Shown here in pieces: positions 1-6,297 of a stretch of DNA of 10,874 nt. Position 1 is the first letter of the stretch; each line of letters opens with the position of its first letter. Origin of the DNA: Armatimonadota bacterium (GTDB lineage Bacteria > Armatimonadota > Fimbriimonadia > Fimbriimonadales > Fimbriimonadaceae); NCBI GenBank assembly GCA_023428805.1, contig JAEYWW010000088.1:1-10874 (forward strand), written 5' to 3'. The notes beneath the pieces were generated by a model that saw only the letters and a list, made by a program, of their open reading frames with translations, ran no database searches and had not been told where the DNA came from. The position numbers were made by a program, and so were the translations under genes.

Positions 1-68
1 GTGCTGTCTTCCACAGTCGTCGACGGAATTGAAAGAGCTGCAATCAGCGGCAGGATAATGCTGGGCAT
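1..68 (-). CDS. Possible start of a secreted protein, truncated by the window edge
   Basis: An ATG on the minus strand opens a frame that stays open to the window edge, about 22 codons. The first residues read MPSIILPLIAALSIP, a short hydrophobic stretch that looks like a signal peptide or membrane anchor. It resembles the N-terminus of the PDZ-hydrolase at 1040. The frame lies 45 bases downstream of the DUF1905 stop on the same strand, so it could be a third gene of that minus-strand group. No clear ribosome binding site is visible. So little is present that this may not be a gene; no function can be given. Confidence 0.3.
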   Translation of the reverse strand, partial: MPSIILPLIAALSIPSTTVEDS

Positions 69-113
69 CGGACCATCACCAGATAACGGAGAAGTGCTCC
101 GAAAGGTTGCAGG

Positions 114-407
114 TCACCTCGCCGCCGCTATTTCCAACCGCACACTCAGAACATCCCCCAACTCCACTCCTTCTGACCGCTGAACAGCCACTTTGACGGG
201 CACTAGATAGACGCCCTTCCGGGGAAAGAGGGAGGTCGCAAACTCGGTTTCACCAATCGTCGCCATCACGGGAATCACTCCCCAGCCATACGTGACGTGC
301 TGCGAGATCGCCTTGATCTCTGCGGAAAGGTCATCAGGCACAGGCACAAAAAGGAATGGGGCCGGCCCGCGCCACTCGATCACCTCTCCCGAAAACTCCA
401 GGATCAC
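114..407 (-). CDS. DUF1905 domain protein
   Basis: A 97-residue protein that looks like a complete stand-alone DUF1905 domain. Visible hallmarks are the opening FSGEVIEWRGPAPFLFVPVP, the central WGVIPVMATIG strand pair, the LFPRKGVYLVPVK segment and the closing GVELGDVLSVRLE. In other bacteria this small, mostly beta-strand domain occurs alone or fused to a YdeI/OmdA-like domain; the second domain is absent here. Its biochemical role is unknown. The start is a GTG that directly follows AGGG, with no normally spaced ribosome binding site. That is the only start that preserves the conserved N-terminus. The gene begins 16 bases after the padR-like stop on the same strand, so the two are probably co-transcribed and perhaps translationally coupled. 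Confidence 0.85.
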   Translation of the reverse strand: MILEFSGEVIEWRGPAPFLFVPVPDDLSAEIKAISQHVTYGWGVIPVMATIGETEFATSLFPRKGVYLVPVKVAVQRSEGVELGDVLSVRLEIAAAR

Positions 408-423
408 CCCTAAAGTATGACCA

Positions 424-990
424 TCACGTGAGGCGGTTCAGGATCTCCTTCGACCATTCGCCTTGGATTGGATTCTCGACCCACTCCCGCACCATCTCCA
501 GCCATTTGATCCGCGCATCGGTTTCAAGAACGATGCTGATGGTCGCCAATCCGCCGAAGTAGTCGCCGATCTCCTCGTTCTGCTGGATCAGGCCAAGGCA
601 TCGCTTGCGGAACTTCCTCAGGCTCTCAATTGAGCGGTCAATGAATTCCAAGCGTTGGACAGGGGGCAGAACTTCCAGGAAGAAGAATCGTGTTCGCAGC
701 AGATCGGCGGAATGGGCCACATCCATCATCGGCACGTTCGGGCCGGTCCAGTCACGCAGCACCGCCTCTCCCTTTTCTGTGACCTGCACCAGATCGCCTT
801 CGACCTTCTCCAACAATCCAAGATCAAGCAGGCGGTTGGCGATGGAATACGCGGTCCCCGCCCGGGATTTGTGATAGGTGGAGGCCGATGAGGAAAGCTC
901 CTTCATCACGGCGTAAATCGTGCAAGGGCCCCGCAGCCAGGTCATGCCCAGCACGGTCATTTCTACTGTCGAGTGCTTCTTTTGACTCAT
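424..990 (-). CDS. PadR-family transcriptional regulator
   Basis: A 188-residue protein with an N-terminal winged helix-turn-helix of PadR type. TVLGMTWLRGPCTIYAVMKEL (residues about 12-32) matches the first PadR helices, SRAGTAYSIANRLLDLGLLE forms the recognition helix, and VTEKGEAVLRDW lies in the wing region. The C-terminal half is helical and charged (about 90-188), fitting a dimerisation arm of the longer PadR subtype. PadR proteins usually repress adjacent genes by binding a dyad operator and are released by a small ligand. The gene is divergent from the PDZ-hydrolase; the 49-base gap holds an inverted repeat, so both genes are plausible targets. The ATG start lacks a clear ribosome binding site. 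A TAAAAT hexamer 18 bases upstream could be its -10 box. The ligand is unknown. Confidence 0.85.
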   Translation of the reverse strand: MSQKKHSTVEMTVLGMTWLRGPCTIYAVMKELSSSASTYHKSRAGTAYSIANRLLDLGLLEKVEGDLVQVTEKGEAVLRDWTGPNVPMMDVAHSADLLRTRFFFLEVLPPVQRLEFIDRSIESLRKFRKRCLGLIQQNEEIGDYFGGLATISIVLETDARIKWLEMVREWVENPIQGEWSKEILNRLT

Positions 991-1015
991 TGTTCAAAAA
1001 TTGGAACCATTTTAT

Positions 1016-1032
1016 TATTACATTTTGTAATA
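1016..1032. promoter_or_regulatory. Candidate PadR operator: 7-bp inverted repeat TATTACA-TTT-TGTAATA
   Basis: Two perfect 7-base arms separated by TTT lie in the short divergent region between the padR-like gene and the hydrolase. The right arm overlaps the presumed -10 box of the hydrolase (1028-1033). The repeat sits just upstream of the presumed -10 box of padR (1009-1014, minus strand). A protein bound here could block both promoters. The TTACA/TGTAA dyad resembles the ATGT/ACAT-type dyads bound by PadR proteins. A weaker imperfect dyad of TTC/GAA type lies at 993-1006. Assignment to this regulator is inference. Confidence 0.5.
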
Positions 1033-1033
1033 T
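1028..1033 (+). promoter_or_regulatory. Candidate -10 box TAATAT of the PDZ-hydrolase gene
   Basis: TAATAT ends exactly six bases before the ATG at 1040. Transcription would then start at or next to the start codon, giving a leaderless mRNA. There is no Shine-Dalgarno sequence in this gap, and no good -35 hexamer at the usual distance. Confidence 0.45.
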
Positions 1034-1039
1034 TCAACT

Positions 1040-2386
1040 ATGCTCGTGACCGCTGCAATTGCCGCCTGCCTGCTTGTTCAGTCCGAACTGCCCCGCAAGG
1101 GCGTGCTCGGCGTGCCCTTCACCCCGCTTCCTCCTGCTCAAGCCAAAGAGCTGAACTTGCCGGAAGGAGAAGGGTTGATTGTGGTTGGCTCACCCGTCGT
1201 GAACCTTACCGCAGACAAGGCCGGACTCAAGCAGGGCGACATTGTCCTGCAGATCAACGGCCAGAACGCCAAAGCGCAGGGTCTGGGCGAGTGGGTTCGC
1301 ACACTTACCTCCGGCCAGCCCGTAACCTTCAAAGTGAATCGTGAAGGCAAGGAAGTCACCCTCTCCGCTCCCCTCGTCGAGAAGCCGCGCGACCCGGGCG
1401 GACCAAACTATACGGTCGAATACAGCCATATCACCAGCAACGGCAAGCGGATGCGGACGATCATCACGAAGCCCAAAAAGCCGGGCAAGCACCCCGGCTG
1501 GATGTTCATCCAAGGCCTCTCCCCCATCTCTTATGACTTCAAACTGGAGGGCTCAACCGGCGATGTCACCACGATGGACGGCCCGATGCTCTTTGACATG
1601 GCGAATTCCGGCTTCGTGACGATGCGCGTGGAAAAGCCCGGCGTCGGGGACAGCGAAGGTGGTCCGTATCAGGATATGGACTACACAACCGAGCTTGACA
1701 TCTACCGACAGGCGATGAAGCAGCTCCTCGAAACCTCCGGTGTGGACACCGACAACATCTTCCTCTTCGGACACAGCATGGGCGGCTCGTTCGGACCGAT
1801 GATCGCATGCGAGTTTCCGGTCAAAGGCATCGCCGTCTTCGGGACTTCGGGGCGAACCTGGTTCGAGTACCTCATTGATGTGATGCGATATCAAGGCATC
1901 GTCGCGGGCGGCTCCTATGCCGCATCCGATGACAGCGTTCGATACGGCGCTCAGATGCTGGCCCTCGTGATGCTCGAAAAGAAATCCCTGGAGGAAATCA
2001 AGAAGTCGCACCCGCAGCTCGCTCAGCTCGTGGATGGCTACTTCCCCGGCGGATACTTCAACGGCAAGAATCTCGCCTTCTGGCGGCAGCTCAACGATAC
2101 AAACTTCTCAAAGTATTGGACCGACTGCAACGCTCCTGTGCTGGCAGTGCATGGCGCGTCCGACTTCGTGAGCTACGAGGCAGATCACAAGCTGATCGCG
2201 AATGCAGTGAACAAGGTTCGTCCCGGGCAGGGCAAGTTCGTCAGCCTGCCGAACTCAGACCATCTGTTCCACAACTTCGCGACCGAGCCGGAGAGCCAGC
2301 GCAATTTCACCAAGGGCAAGTTCAACAACGACTTCACTACTTTGATGAAGAGCTGGATCAGCGAAATCCTGGCAAAAAGCAACTAA
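1040..2386 (+). CDS. PDZ domain plus alpha/beta hydrolase, probably exported
   Basis: A 448-residue two-domain protein. Residues 1-16 (MLVTAAIAACLLVQSE) look like a short signal peptide without basic residues. Residues about 18-118 form a PDZ domain: GVLGVPF, then GLKQGDIVLQINGQ, then GQPVTFKVNREGKEVTLS. From about 125 onward there is an alpha/beta hydrolase. The nucleophile elbow GHSMGG places Ser246; Asp375 in HGASDF and His408 in NSDHLFH complete the likely triad. Related hydrolases act as esterases or peptidases on small substrates; the real substrate is not visible. The PDZ domain may bind C-terminal peptides or regulate access. No in-frame start lies between the upstream stop at 1028 and this ATG. 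It is divergent from padR and 20 bases upstream of a VOC gene. Confidence 0.85.
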   Translation: MLVTAAIAACLLVQSELPRKGVLGVPFTPLPPAQAKELNLPEGEGLIVVGSPVVNLTADKAGLKQGDIVLQINGQNAKAQGLGEWVRTLTSGQPVTFKVNREGKEVTLSAPLVEKPRDPGGPNYTVEYSHITSNGKRMRTIITKPKKPGKHPGWMFIQGLSPISYDFKLEGSTGDVTTMDGPMLFDMANSGFVTMRVEKPGVGDSEGGPYQDMDYTTELDIYRQAMKQLLETSGVDTDNIFLFGHSMGGSFGPMIACEFPVKGIAVFGTSGRTWFEYLIDVMRYQGIVAGGSYAASDDSVRYGAQMLALVMLEKKSLEEIKKSHPQLAQLVDGYFPGGYFNGKNLAFWRQLNDTNFSKYWTDCNAPVLAVHGASDFVSYEADHKLIANAVNKVRPGQGKFVSLPNSDHLFHNFATEPESQRNFTKGKFNNDFTTLMKSWISEILAKSN

Positions 2387-2394
2387 AGCGACTG

Positions 2395-2400
2395 TAGAAT
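2395..2400 (+). promoter_or_regulatory. Candidate -10 box TAGAAT of the VOC gene
   Basis: TAGAAT lies between the hydrolase stop and the VOC start and ends six bases before the ATG at 2407. This is the spacing seen at 1028 and 7080. No ribosome binding site precedes the ATG, which supports a leaderless transcript. The VOC gene may also be read through from the hydrolase. Confidence 0.4.
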
Positions 2401-2406
2401 GCAGTC

Positions 2407-2808
2407 ATGACGACCGTGGCGCAGCCGCTGCTTGGGAGCATCACTCCCTTCTTCATCGTGGGTGACCTCAAGCAGACGGTTGCGTTCTATTGCGATCACC
2501 TTGGGTTCGATATCGTGTACATGGGGCCGGATGACAACCCCTTCTTTGCGATGGTCGAACGCGGAGGAGTGCGGCTGATGCTCAAGCACATCGCCGCCGA
2601 TGTCGGGCCGATGCCCAACCCGAGCCGCCATGAATGGGCGGCATGGGACGCCTATGTTTGGTCTCCTGATCCCGACCGTCTGGCCGAGGATTTTGCCGCA
2701 CGGGGGTTGTCGACGGCTCAGCCCGTCAGCGTGAACAGCGATGGCCTCCGGGGCTTTGCCGTCACCGATCCGAACGGATACGTCATCTACTTTGGCCGCC
2801 CGGTCTAG
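2407..2808 (+). CDS. VOC-family (glyoxalase/bleomycin-resistance fold) protein
   Basis: A 133-residue single-module VOC protein with two beta-alpha-beta-beta-beta repeats. The first starts at SITPFFIVGDLKQTVAFYCDHLGF; the second ends with FAVTDPNGYVIYFGRP. In metal-dependent VOC enzymes the last strand carries a glutamate ligand after the DPxG turn. Here that region reads GYVIYF, with Tyr128 near the expected site, so the protein may bind a ligand without metal catalysis, like bleomycin-binding proteins. The substrate is unknown. It follows the PDZ-hydrolase by 20 bases, but a -10-like hexamer suggests its own promoter. Its TAG stop lies in a CTAG shared with the convergent GNAT gene. Confidence 0.85.
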   Translation: MTTVAQPLLGSITPFFIVGDLKQTVAFYCDHLGFDIVYMGPDDNPFFAMVERGGVRLMLKHIAADVGPMPNPSRHEWAAWDAYVWSPDPDRLAEDFAARGLSTAQPVSVNSDGLRGFAVTDPNGYVIYFGRPV

Positions 2809-3251
2809 CTGACCACAAAGTCTTCCCATTCGCGGCAGTAGCGGACGACCAACTCGGGCTTGTTGACGATGCCCAGAGACTCGTAGAACCCGATGGCTTT
2901 TTCGTTCGAGATTGTCGTGATGGTGATGTCGCCTTCCCCGCCTGCGGCGGCCACCGCGCGATCGACCAGTTCCCGGCCAATTCCCTGCTTCACAAAATCG
3001 CGATCCACACCAAGGTCAGTCAGGAAGAGAAAGTATGCGAAGTCGGTGAGCCCGAAGCAGACCCCAATGAGCAGACCGTCTCCGTTTCGCGCGGTGATGC
3101 ACACGTCAACGTTCTTCAAAACTCGACTGATGCGGGATTCGAAGTTCTGCGCCGGGTATTGCGAGCCGAGGTCCGTGCGTTTGAGGAAATCGTAGTACTC
3201 CTCAAAACCCAGACGCTCTGTATCGCTGTAGCTGACGGGGAACATGACCAC
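2805..3251 (-). CDS. GNAT-family N-acetyltransferase
   Basis: A 148-residue acetyltransferase of the GNAT superfamily, using acetyl-CoA to acetylate an amine of unknown identity. Motif A is clear: LGVDRDFVKQGIGRELVDRA (about 80-99), with the Q-x-x-G-x-G/A pyrophosphate loop at Q89-G90-I-G92. Motif B is NEKAIGFYESLGI (116-128). The N-terminus shows the usual strand-helix start; FAYFLFLTDL forms the central strand. Two starts are possible: GTG at 3251 or ATG at 3245. A TATGAT hexamer five bases upstream of the GTG favours a leaderless start there. The gene is divergent from another GNAT gene, and its stop overlaps the VOC stop by four bases in a CTAG. Confidence 0.85.
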   Translation of the reverse strand: MVMFPVSYSDTERLGFEEYYDFLKRTDLGSQYPAQNFESRISRVLKNVDVCITARNGDGLLIGVCFGLTDFAYFLFLTDLGVDRDFVKQGIGRELVDRAVAAAGGEGDITITTISNEKAIGFYESLGIVNKPELVVRYCREWEDFVVS

Positions 3252-3256
3252 TCTGC

Positions 3257-3262
3257 ATCATA
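3257..3262 (-). promoter_or_regulatory. Candidate -10 box TATGAT of the minus-strand GNAT gene
   Basis: On the minus strand TATGAT ends five bases before the GTG at 3251. It fits the leaderless layout of other genes here and supports choosing that GTG. It overlaps the region where a promoter for the divergent GNAT gene would have to lie. Confidence 0.35.
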
Positions 3263-3263
3263 C

Positions 3264-3267
3264 AGGA
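3264..3267 (+). promoter_or_regulatory. Ribosome binding site AGGA that favours the GTG start at 3274
   Basis: AGGA lies six bases before GTG 3274. Neither alternative start of this gene (ATG 3244 or ATG 3298) has a comparable site. It is therefore the best sequence argument for the start chosen for the second acetyltransferase. Confidence 0.4.
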
Positions 3268-3273
3268 AGTAAA

Positions 3274-3972
3274 GTGATTCCAGATCAACGCAAATTGATG
3301 TCAGACCTCAGCAACCCAATTTGGAGCTCGCTCTCCACTCGCCATGCGCACCTGGCACGTGTGCATGGCCGGGCCATGAGATACCCCGAAGAAATCGCTC
3401 CCTTTGCGGCAATGGATGCGCCATCAGCCGAGGCCGAACAAGATTTGCTCGATTTGGTCTCCATTGGAGAAACGGTCTGCCTCTTGAACATCCTCCCCGC
3501 CTCTCTGGATGGCTGGGAAATCCGAAAAGAGTTCGACGCCTATCAGTACGTCTGGGAGGGAGAGATGCCCTCACCTGATCCTATGGCCATGCTGCTCGGC
3601 CCCGAAGATTTGGGCGCCATGCTGGACTTGACCGCGCTGGTCTATCCAGCCTATTTCCGAAAAGGGACCGCCGAATTGGGCGACTACTACGGCTTCTTTG
3701 AAGGGGAGCAGCTCTGCGCCATGGCGGGGATTCGAATGGCGATGACCGGTTTTCAAGAAATCGGCGCGATCTGCACCCATCCCGATCACCGCGGCCGGGG
3801 TCTCGCTTCCCGCCTGACCAATCACCTGATCCATCTCATCTGCACCCAGAGCGACACGCCATTCCTGCACACCGAGCACGACAACAAGGCGGCGCAATCC
3901 ATCTACGAAAAGCTGGGATTTCGGCGCCGGGGAATCCTTGCGCTCCGCCTGCTGCAGAGAGTCGCATCATGA
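3274..3972 (+). CDS. GNAT-family acetyltransferase, FR47-like
   Basis: An acetyltransferase of about 232 residues with an FR47-like C-terminal GNAT domain. The acetyl-CoA loop is CTHPDHRGRGLASRL (about 167-181), followed by NKAAQSIYEKLGFRRRG (204-220). The N-terminal half (NPIWSSLSTRHAHLAR, then RYPEEIAPFAAM) is the non-catalytic lobe typical of this long subtype. The substrate is unknown. Starts are ambiguous. ATG 3244 shares a CATG with the divergent gene's internal ATG and has no ribosome site. GTG 3274 has AGGA six bases upstream. ATG 3298 best matches where I would expect the conserved N-terminus to begin. I chose GTG 3274; the difference does not affect the domain call. Confidence 0.82.
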   Translation: MIPDQRKLMSDLSNPIWSSLSTRHAHLARVHGRAMRYPEEIAPFAAMDAPSAEAEQDLLDLVSIGETVCLLNILPASLDGWEIRKEFDAYQYVWEGEMPSPDPMAMLLGPEDLGAMLDLTALVYPAYFRKGTAELGDYYGFFEGEQLCAMAGIRMAMTGFQEIGAICTHPDHRGRGLASRLTNHLIHLICTQSDTPFLHTEHDNKAAQSIYEKLGFRRRGILALRLLQRVAS

Positions 3973-4105
3973 CCCCTCTCTGCCTGTACGAGGAGTGTTT
4001 AGCGAATGCTAAGCTCCAGCCATACGCGCTGGTGGTAAATTCGATGACGATGACCTCGGGCTCGAAGTGAATCCACCAATGTTGAGCCTGAATTTGATCA
4101 AGAAT

Positions 4106-4110
4106 AGGAG
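4106..4110 (+). promoter_or_regulatory. Ribosome binding site AGGAG of the kinase gene
   Basis: AGGAG lies nine bases before GTG 4120. It is one of the few clear Shine-Dalgarno sites in the window and supports translation starting at that GTG, upstream of the in-frame stop. The 147 bases between the previous gene and this start show no convincing -35/-10 pair, only a weak 5-bp dyad, TTAGC/GCTAA, at 3999-4012. Confidence 0.6.
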
Positions 4111-4119
4111 AACTGTCCA

Positions 4120-4365
4120 GTGAAGGCGACGCGGACAGTCAATGCCATCTTCATGGGCATTGGGGTTCTGATTGTGACCAGCTTTGCGGCAACCTACATT
4201 TCAGGAACCCACGCCCTTCAATCCAACCGCCAATCAAACGCGCATCGGGAAGTCATCTCGAAGTTTGATGAGGTGCTGTCATCCATGAAGGATGCCGAAA
4301 CTGGTGTGAGAGGCTATCTGCTCACAGAAAACGCATCCTATCTCGAGCCCTACCACACGGCCTAA
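4120..4365 (+). CDS. N-terminal fragment of a CHASE3 sensor kinase, ended by a premature TAA
   Basis: These 81 codons encode the first membrane helix (residues about 8-28, FMGIGVLIVTSFAATYI) and the first half of a CHASE3 sensory domain. The CHASE3 signature is intact: SSMKDAETGVRGYLLTENAS, then YLEPY. It stops at TAA 4363, only three codons after YLEPY and well before the domain should end. The next 644 codons continue in the same frame with the rest of CHASE3 and all kinase domains. It is therefore the front end of one original gene of about 725 residues. On its own it would be a one-helix membrane peptide with no known role. Start: GTG with AGGAG nine bases upstream. Confidence 0.8.
   Translation: MKATRTVNAIFMGIGVLIVTSFAATYISGTHALQSNRQSNAHREVISKFDEVLSSMKDAETGVRGYLLTENASYLEPYHTA
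4363..4365 (+). other. In-frame ochre (TAA) codon interrupting the kinase gene
   Basis: Codon 82 of the frame opened at 4120 is TAA. The reading frame before and after is the same (4366 onward reads AETYRMLQSAED), so this is a nonsense codon, not a frameshift. A single base change would restore a sense codon such as TCA, TTA, CAA or GAA. It could be a genuine inactivating mutation, a recoded stop or a sequencing error. Confidence 0.85.
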
Positions 4366-4380
4366 GCGGAAACATACCGA

Positions 4381-6297
4381 ATGCTTCAAAGCGCCGAGGA
4401 TTCGGCGCGTCAACTGGGCGGCACACCCGAAGAAATAGATGGAGTGCATGGACTGATCGACCAAGTTTATGAAGAGTTTCAGGGCACAGTCGATCTGCAG
4501 TCGGAAGGAAGGCACCAGCAGGCGATTGATCGCGTGCGGACAAATCGAGGCAAGGAGCTCATGGACACGCTCCGCTCCGAAATGGCCACCCTGCGCACCC
4601 GGCAGTTGATCCTGAGCGAAGAGGCCACCGCCATCGCGACCGCAAACACTCATTTTCGCACCATCACTTTTGGGTTGATGGCCTTGCTCTGTGTCACCGC
4701 GATTGCATGGGCGGGCCGAAGACTGCAGTCGGAAGCACGGCGCAGACTGCAAGCAGCCGAGGAGGCATTCCGGCAAAAGGAGATGCTGGAAGTCACTGTT
4801 CAAAGCATCGGCGACGGCATCATGGTGACCGACGAGAAAGGCGCGATTCGCTTCCTAAACCCCATTGCCGTCAACCTCACGGGATGGTCGAACGAAGAGG
4901 CCCGAGGAAAACCCTGCAGCGAAATCTTCCGAATCATCAACGAATACGACCGCAGCCCGGTCGAGAGCCCCGTGGACAAGGTGATTGAGAAGGGCGTGAT
5001 CGTCGGCCTCGCCAATCACACTCTGCTGATCCGAAAGGATGGCTCGGAAATCCCGATCGACGACAGCGGCGCGCCCATCCGCGACCACAACGGCGATTTC
5101 TTCGGTGTCGTGCTCGTCTTTCGCGACTTCACAGAGCGCAAGGAATACGAACGCACTCTCAAGGCAGCCCGGGATCAGGCGGAAGCGGCCAATATCGCCA
5201 AAGACCGGTTCCTCGCCTCGCTGTCGCACGAGCTTCGCACTCCTTTGACCCCGGTCGTCGCCATGCTCTCCGCCTGGCAGGACTCACCCTCCTTCCCCGA
5301 TGACAAGAAGGAAGACCTTGACCTTCTTCTTCGCAGTGTCAATTTGGAAGCGAGACTCATCGATGACCTCCTTGACCTCACAAAGATCACCCAGGGCAAG
5401 TTGAGCCTCAATCGGGAGAACGTCGATATCCACGACGTCATCGACAAGACCATTCAACTCTGCCGCAGCGAACTCCATGGACGCAGCCTCGACATCAGCA
5501 TCAAGCTGGATGCCGAAGACCACTACGTCTACGGCGACCACGCCCGGCTCCAGCAGGTGGTCTGGAACATTCTGCGCAATGCGATCAAGTTCTCCAACTC
5601 TGGTGGCCGGATCGAAGTCTTGAGCTTCAACCAAGATGGCACTCGCCTCTCAGTTCGCATCACCGATTCGGGGATTGGGATGGATGTGGAGACCCTTGGC
5701 AGGATGTTCCAGCCCTTTGAGCAGGGTTCCAATGTCCTCACATCTCACGGAGGCCTCGGGCTCGGAATGTCGATCAGCCACGGGCTCGTCTCCGCTCATG
5801 ATGGCGTCATCGTGCCCGCCAGCGACGGCCCCGGAAAAGGCTCCTCCATCACCATCACCCTGCCTGCGATGAAAGTTCTCGGCGCAGCTCATAAGCCAGG
5901 GCGGAAGCAGGAGGCGAGCTTCACCGTCGCCCCCCTCAAAATTCTTCTCGTCGAAGACCACCCTGAAAGCGCGATCATCATCGCCAAACTCCTGGAATCA
6001 AAGGGCCACACCGTCACCAAGGCCGACTCTGTGGCGGCGGCATTGGAAGCCTGCACATCCTCCTCCTTCGACATCATTCTCAGCGACGTGGGACTGCCCG
6101 ATGGCACGGGGTACGAGTTCATGGAGCAGTTCCGGGCACTCTATGGCACCCAGGTTCCCTCGGTGGCGCTCACCGGATTCGGGATGGATGAGGACATCGC
6201 GCAGAGCCTCGAAGCTGGATTCAACGAGCACCTCACCAAACCCGTCAACTTCCAGAAGCTCGACCAAATCCTGGCCAAGCTCACACGCTCCGACTAG
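4381..6297 (+). CDS. Hybrid sensor histidine kinase with receiver domain (interrupted gene, C-terminal part)
   Basis: The rest of the interrupted kinase. Numbers below count from GTG 4120. Order: second half of CHASE3 (88-178), second membrane helix (about 181-200, TFGLMALLCVTAIAWAG), PAS domain (about 222-345, SIGDGIMVTDEKGAIRFLNP ... FRDFTERK), HisKA with phospho-acceptor His370 in SHELRTP, HATPase with the N-box Asn487, G1 box DSGIGM at 516 and G2 box GGLGLGMS at 544, and a C-terminal receiver with Asp656 in SDVGLPDG and the conserved Lys in LTKPVN. All catalytic residues are present, so decay is limited to the stop codon. If translation restarts at ATG 4381 (weak GGAAA upstream), the product lacks the first membrane helix and half the sensor. 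No separate response regulator is adjacent. Its stop shares CTAG with the convergent DUF2071 gene. Confidence 0.88.
   Translation: MLQSAEDSARQLGGTPEEIDGVHGLIDQVYEEFQGTVDLQSEGRHQQAIDRVRTNRGKELMDTLRSEMATLRTRQLILSEEATAIATANTHFRTITFGLMALLCVTAIAWAGRRLQSEARRRLQAAEEAFRQKEMLEVTVQSIGDGIMVTDEKGAIRFLNPIAVNLTGWSNEEARGKPCSEIFRIINEYDRSPVESPVDKVIEKGVIVGLANHTLLIRKDGSEIPIDDSGAPIRDHNGDFFGVVLVFRDFTERKEYERTLKAARDQAEAANIAKDRFLASLSHELRTPLTPVVAMLSAWQDSPSFPDDKKEDLDLLLRSVNLEARLIDDLLDLTKITQGKLSLNRENVDIHDVIDKTIQLCRSELHGRSLDISIKLDAEDHYVYGDHARLQQVVWNILRNAIKFSNSGGRIEVLSFNQDGTRLSVRITDSGIGMDVETLGRMFQPFEQGSNVLTSHGGLGLGMSISHGLVSAHDGVIVPASDGPGKGSSITITLPAMKVLGAAHKPGRKQEASFTVAPLKILLVEDHPESAIIIAKLLESKGHTVTKADSVAAALEACTSSSFDIILSDVGLPDGTGYEFMEQFRALYGTQVPSVALTGFGMDEDIAQSLEAGFNEHLTKPVNFQKLDQILAKLTRSD

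Noticed and set aside
1..183. Plus-strand open frame of 60 codons starting with GTG at the edge
   Set aside because: It runs antisense through the end of the well-supported DUF1905 gene and shows no family resemblance or ribosome site.
967..972. TGTCGA as an ECF42 -35 element
   Set aside because: It lies inside the padR coding sequence and has no matching CGWC at a suitable distance before a plausible start.
4030..4080. Possible tRNA-like end (GGGCTCGAAG ... CCACCA)
   Set aside because: No T-arm consensus, anticodon stem or acceptor stem can be paired; the ACCA is coincidental.
4120..6297. A frameshift as the cause of the split kinase
   Set aside because: Both parts are in the same frame (261 bases between the two starts, 87 codons); only a stop codon separates them.
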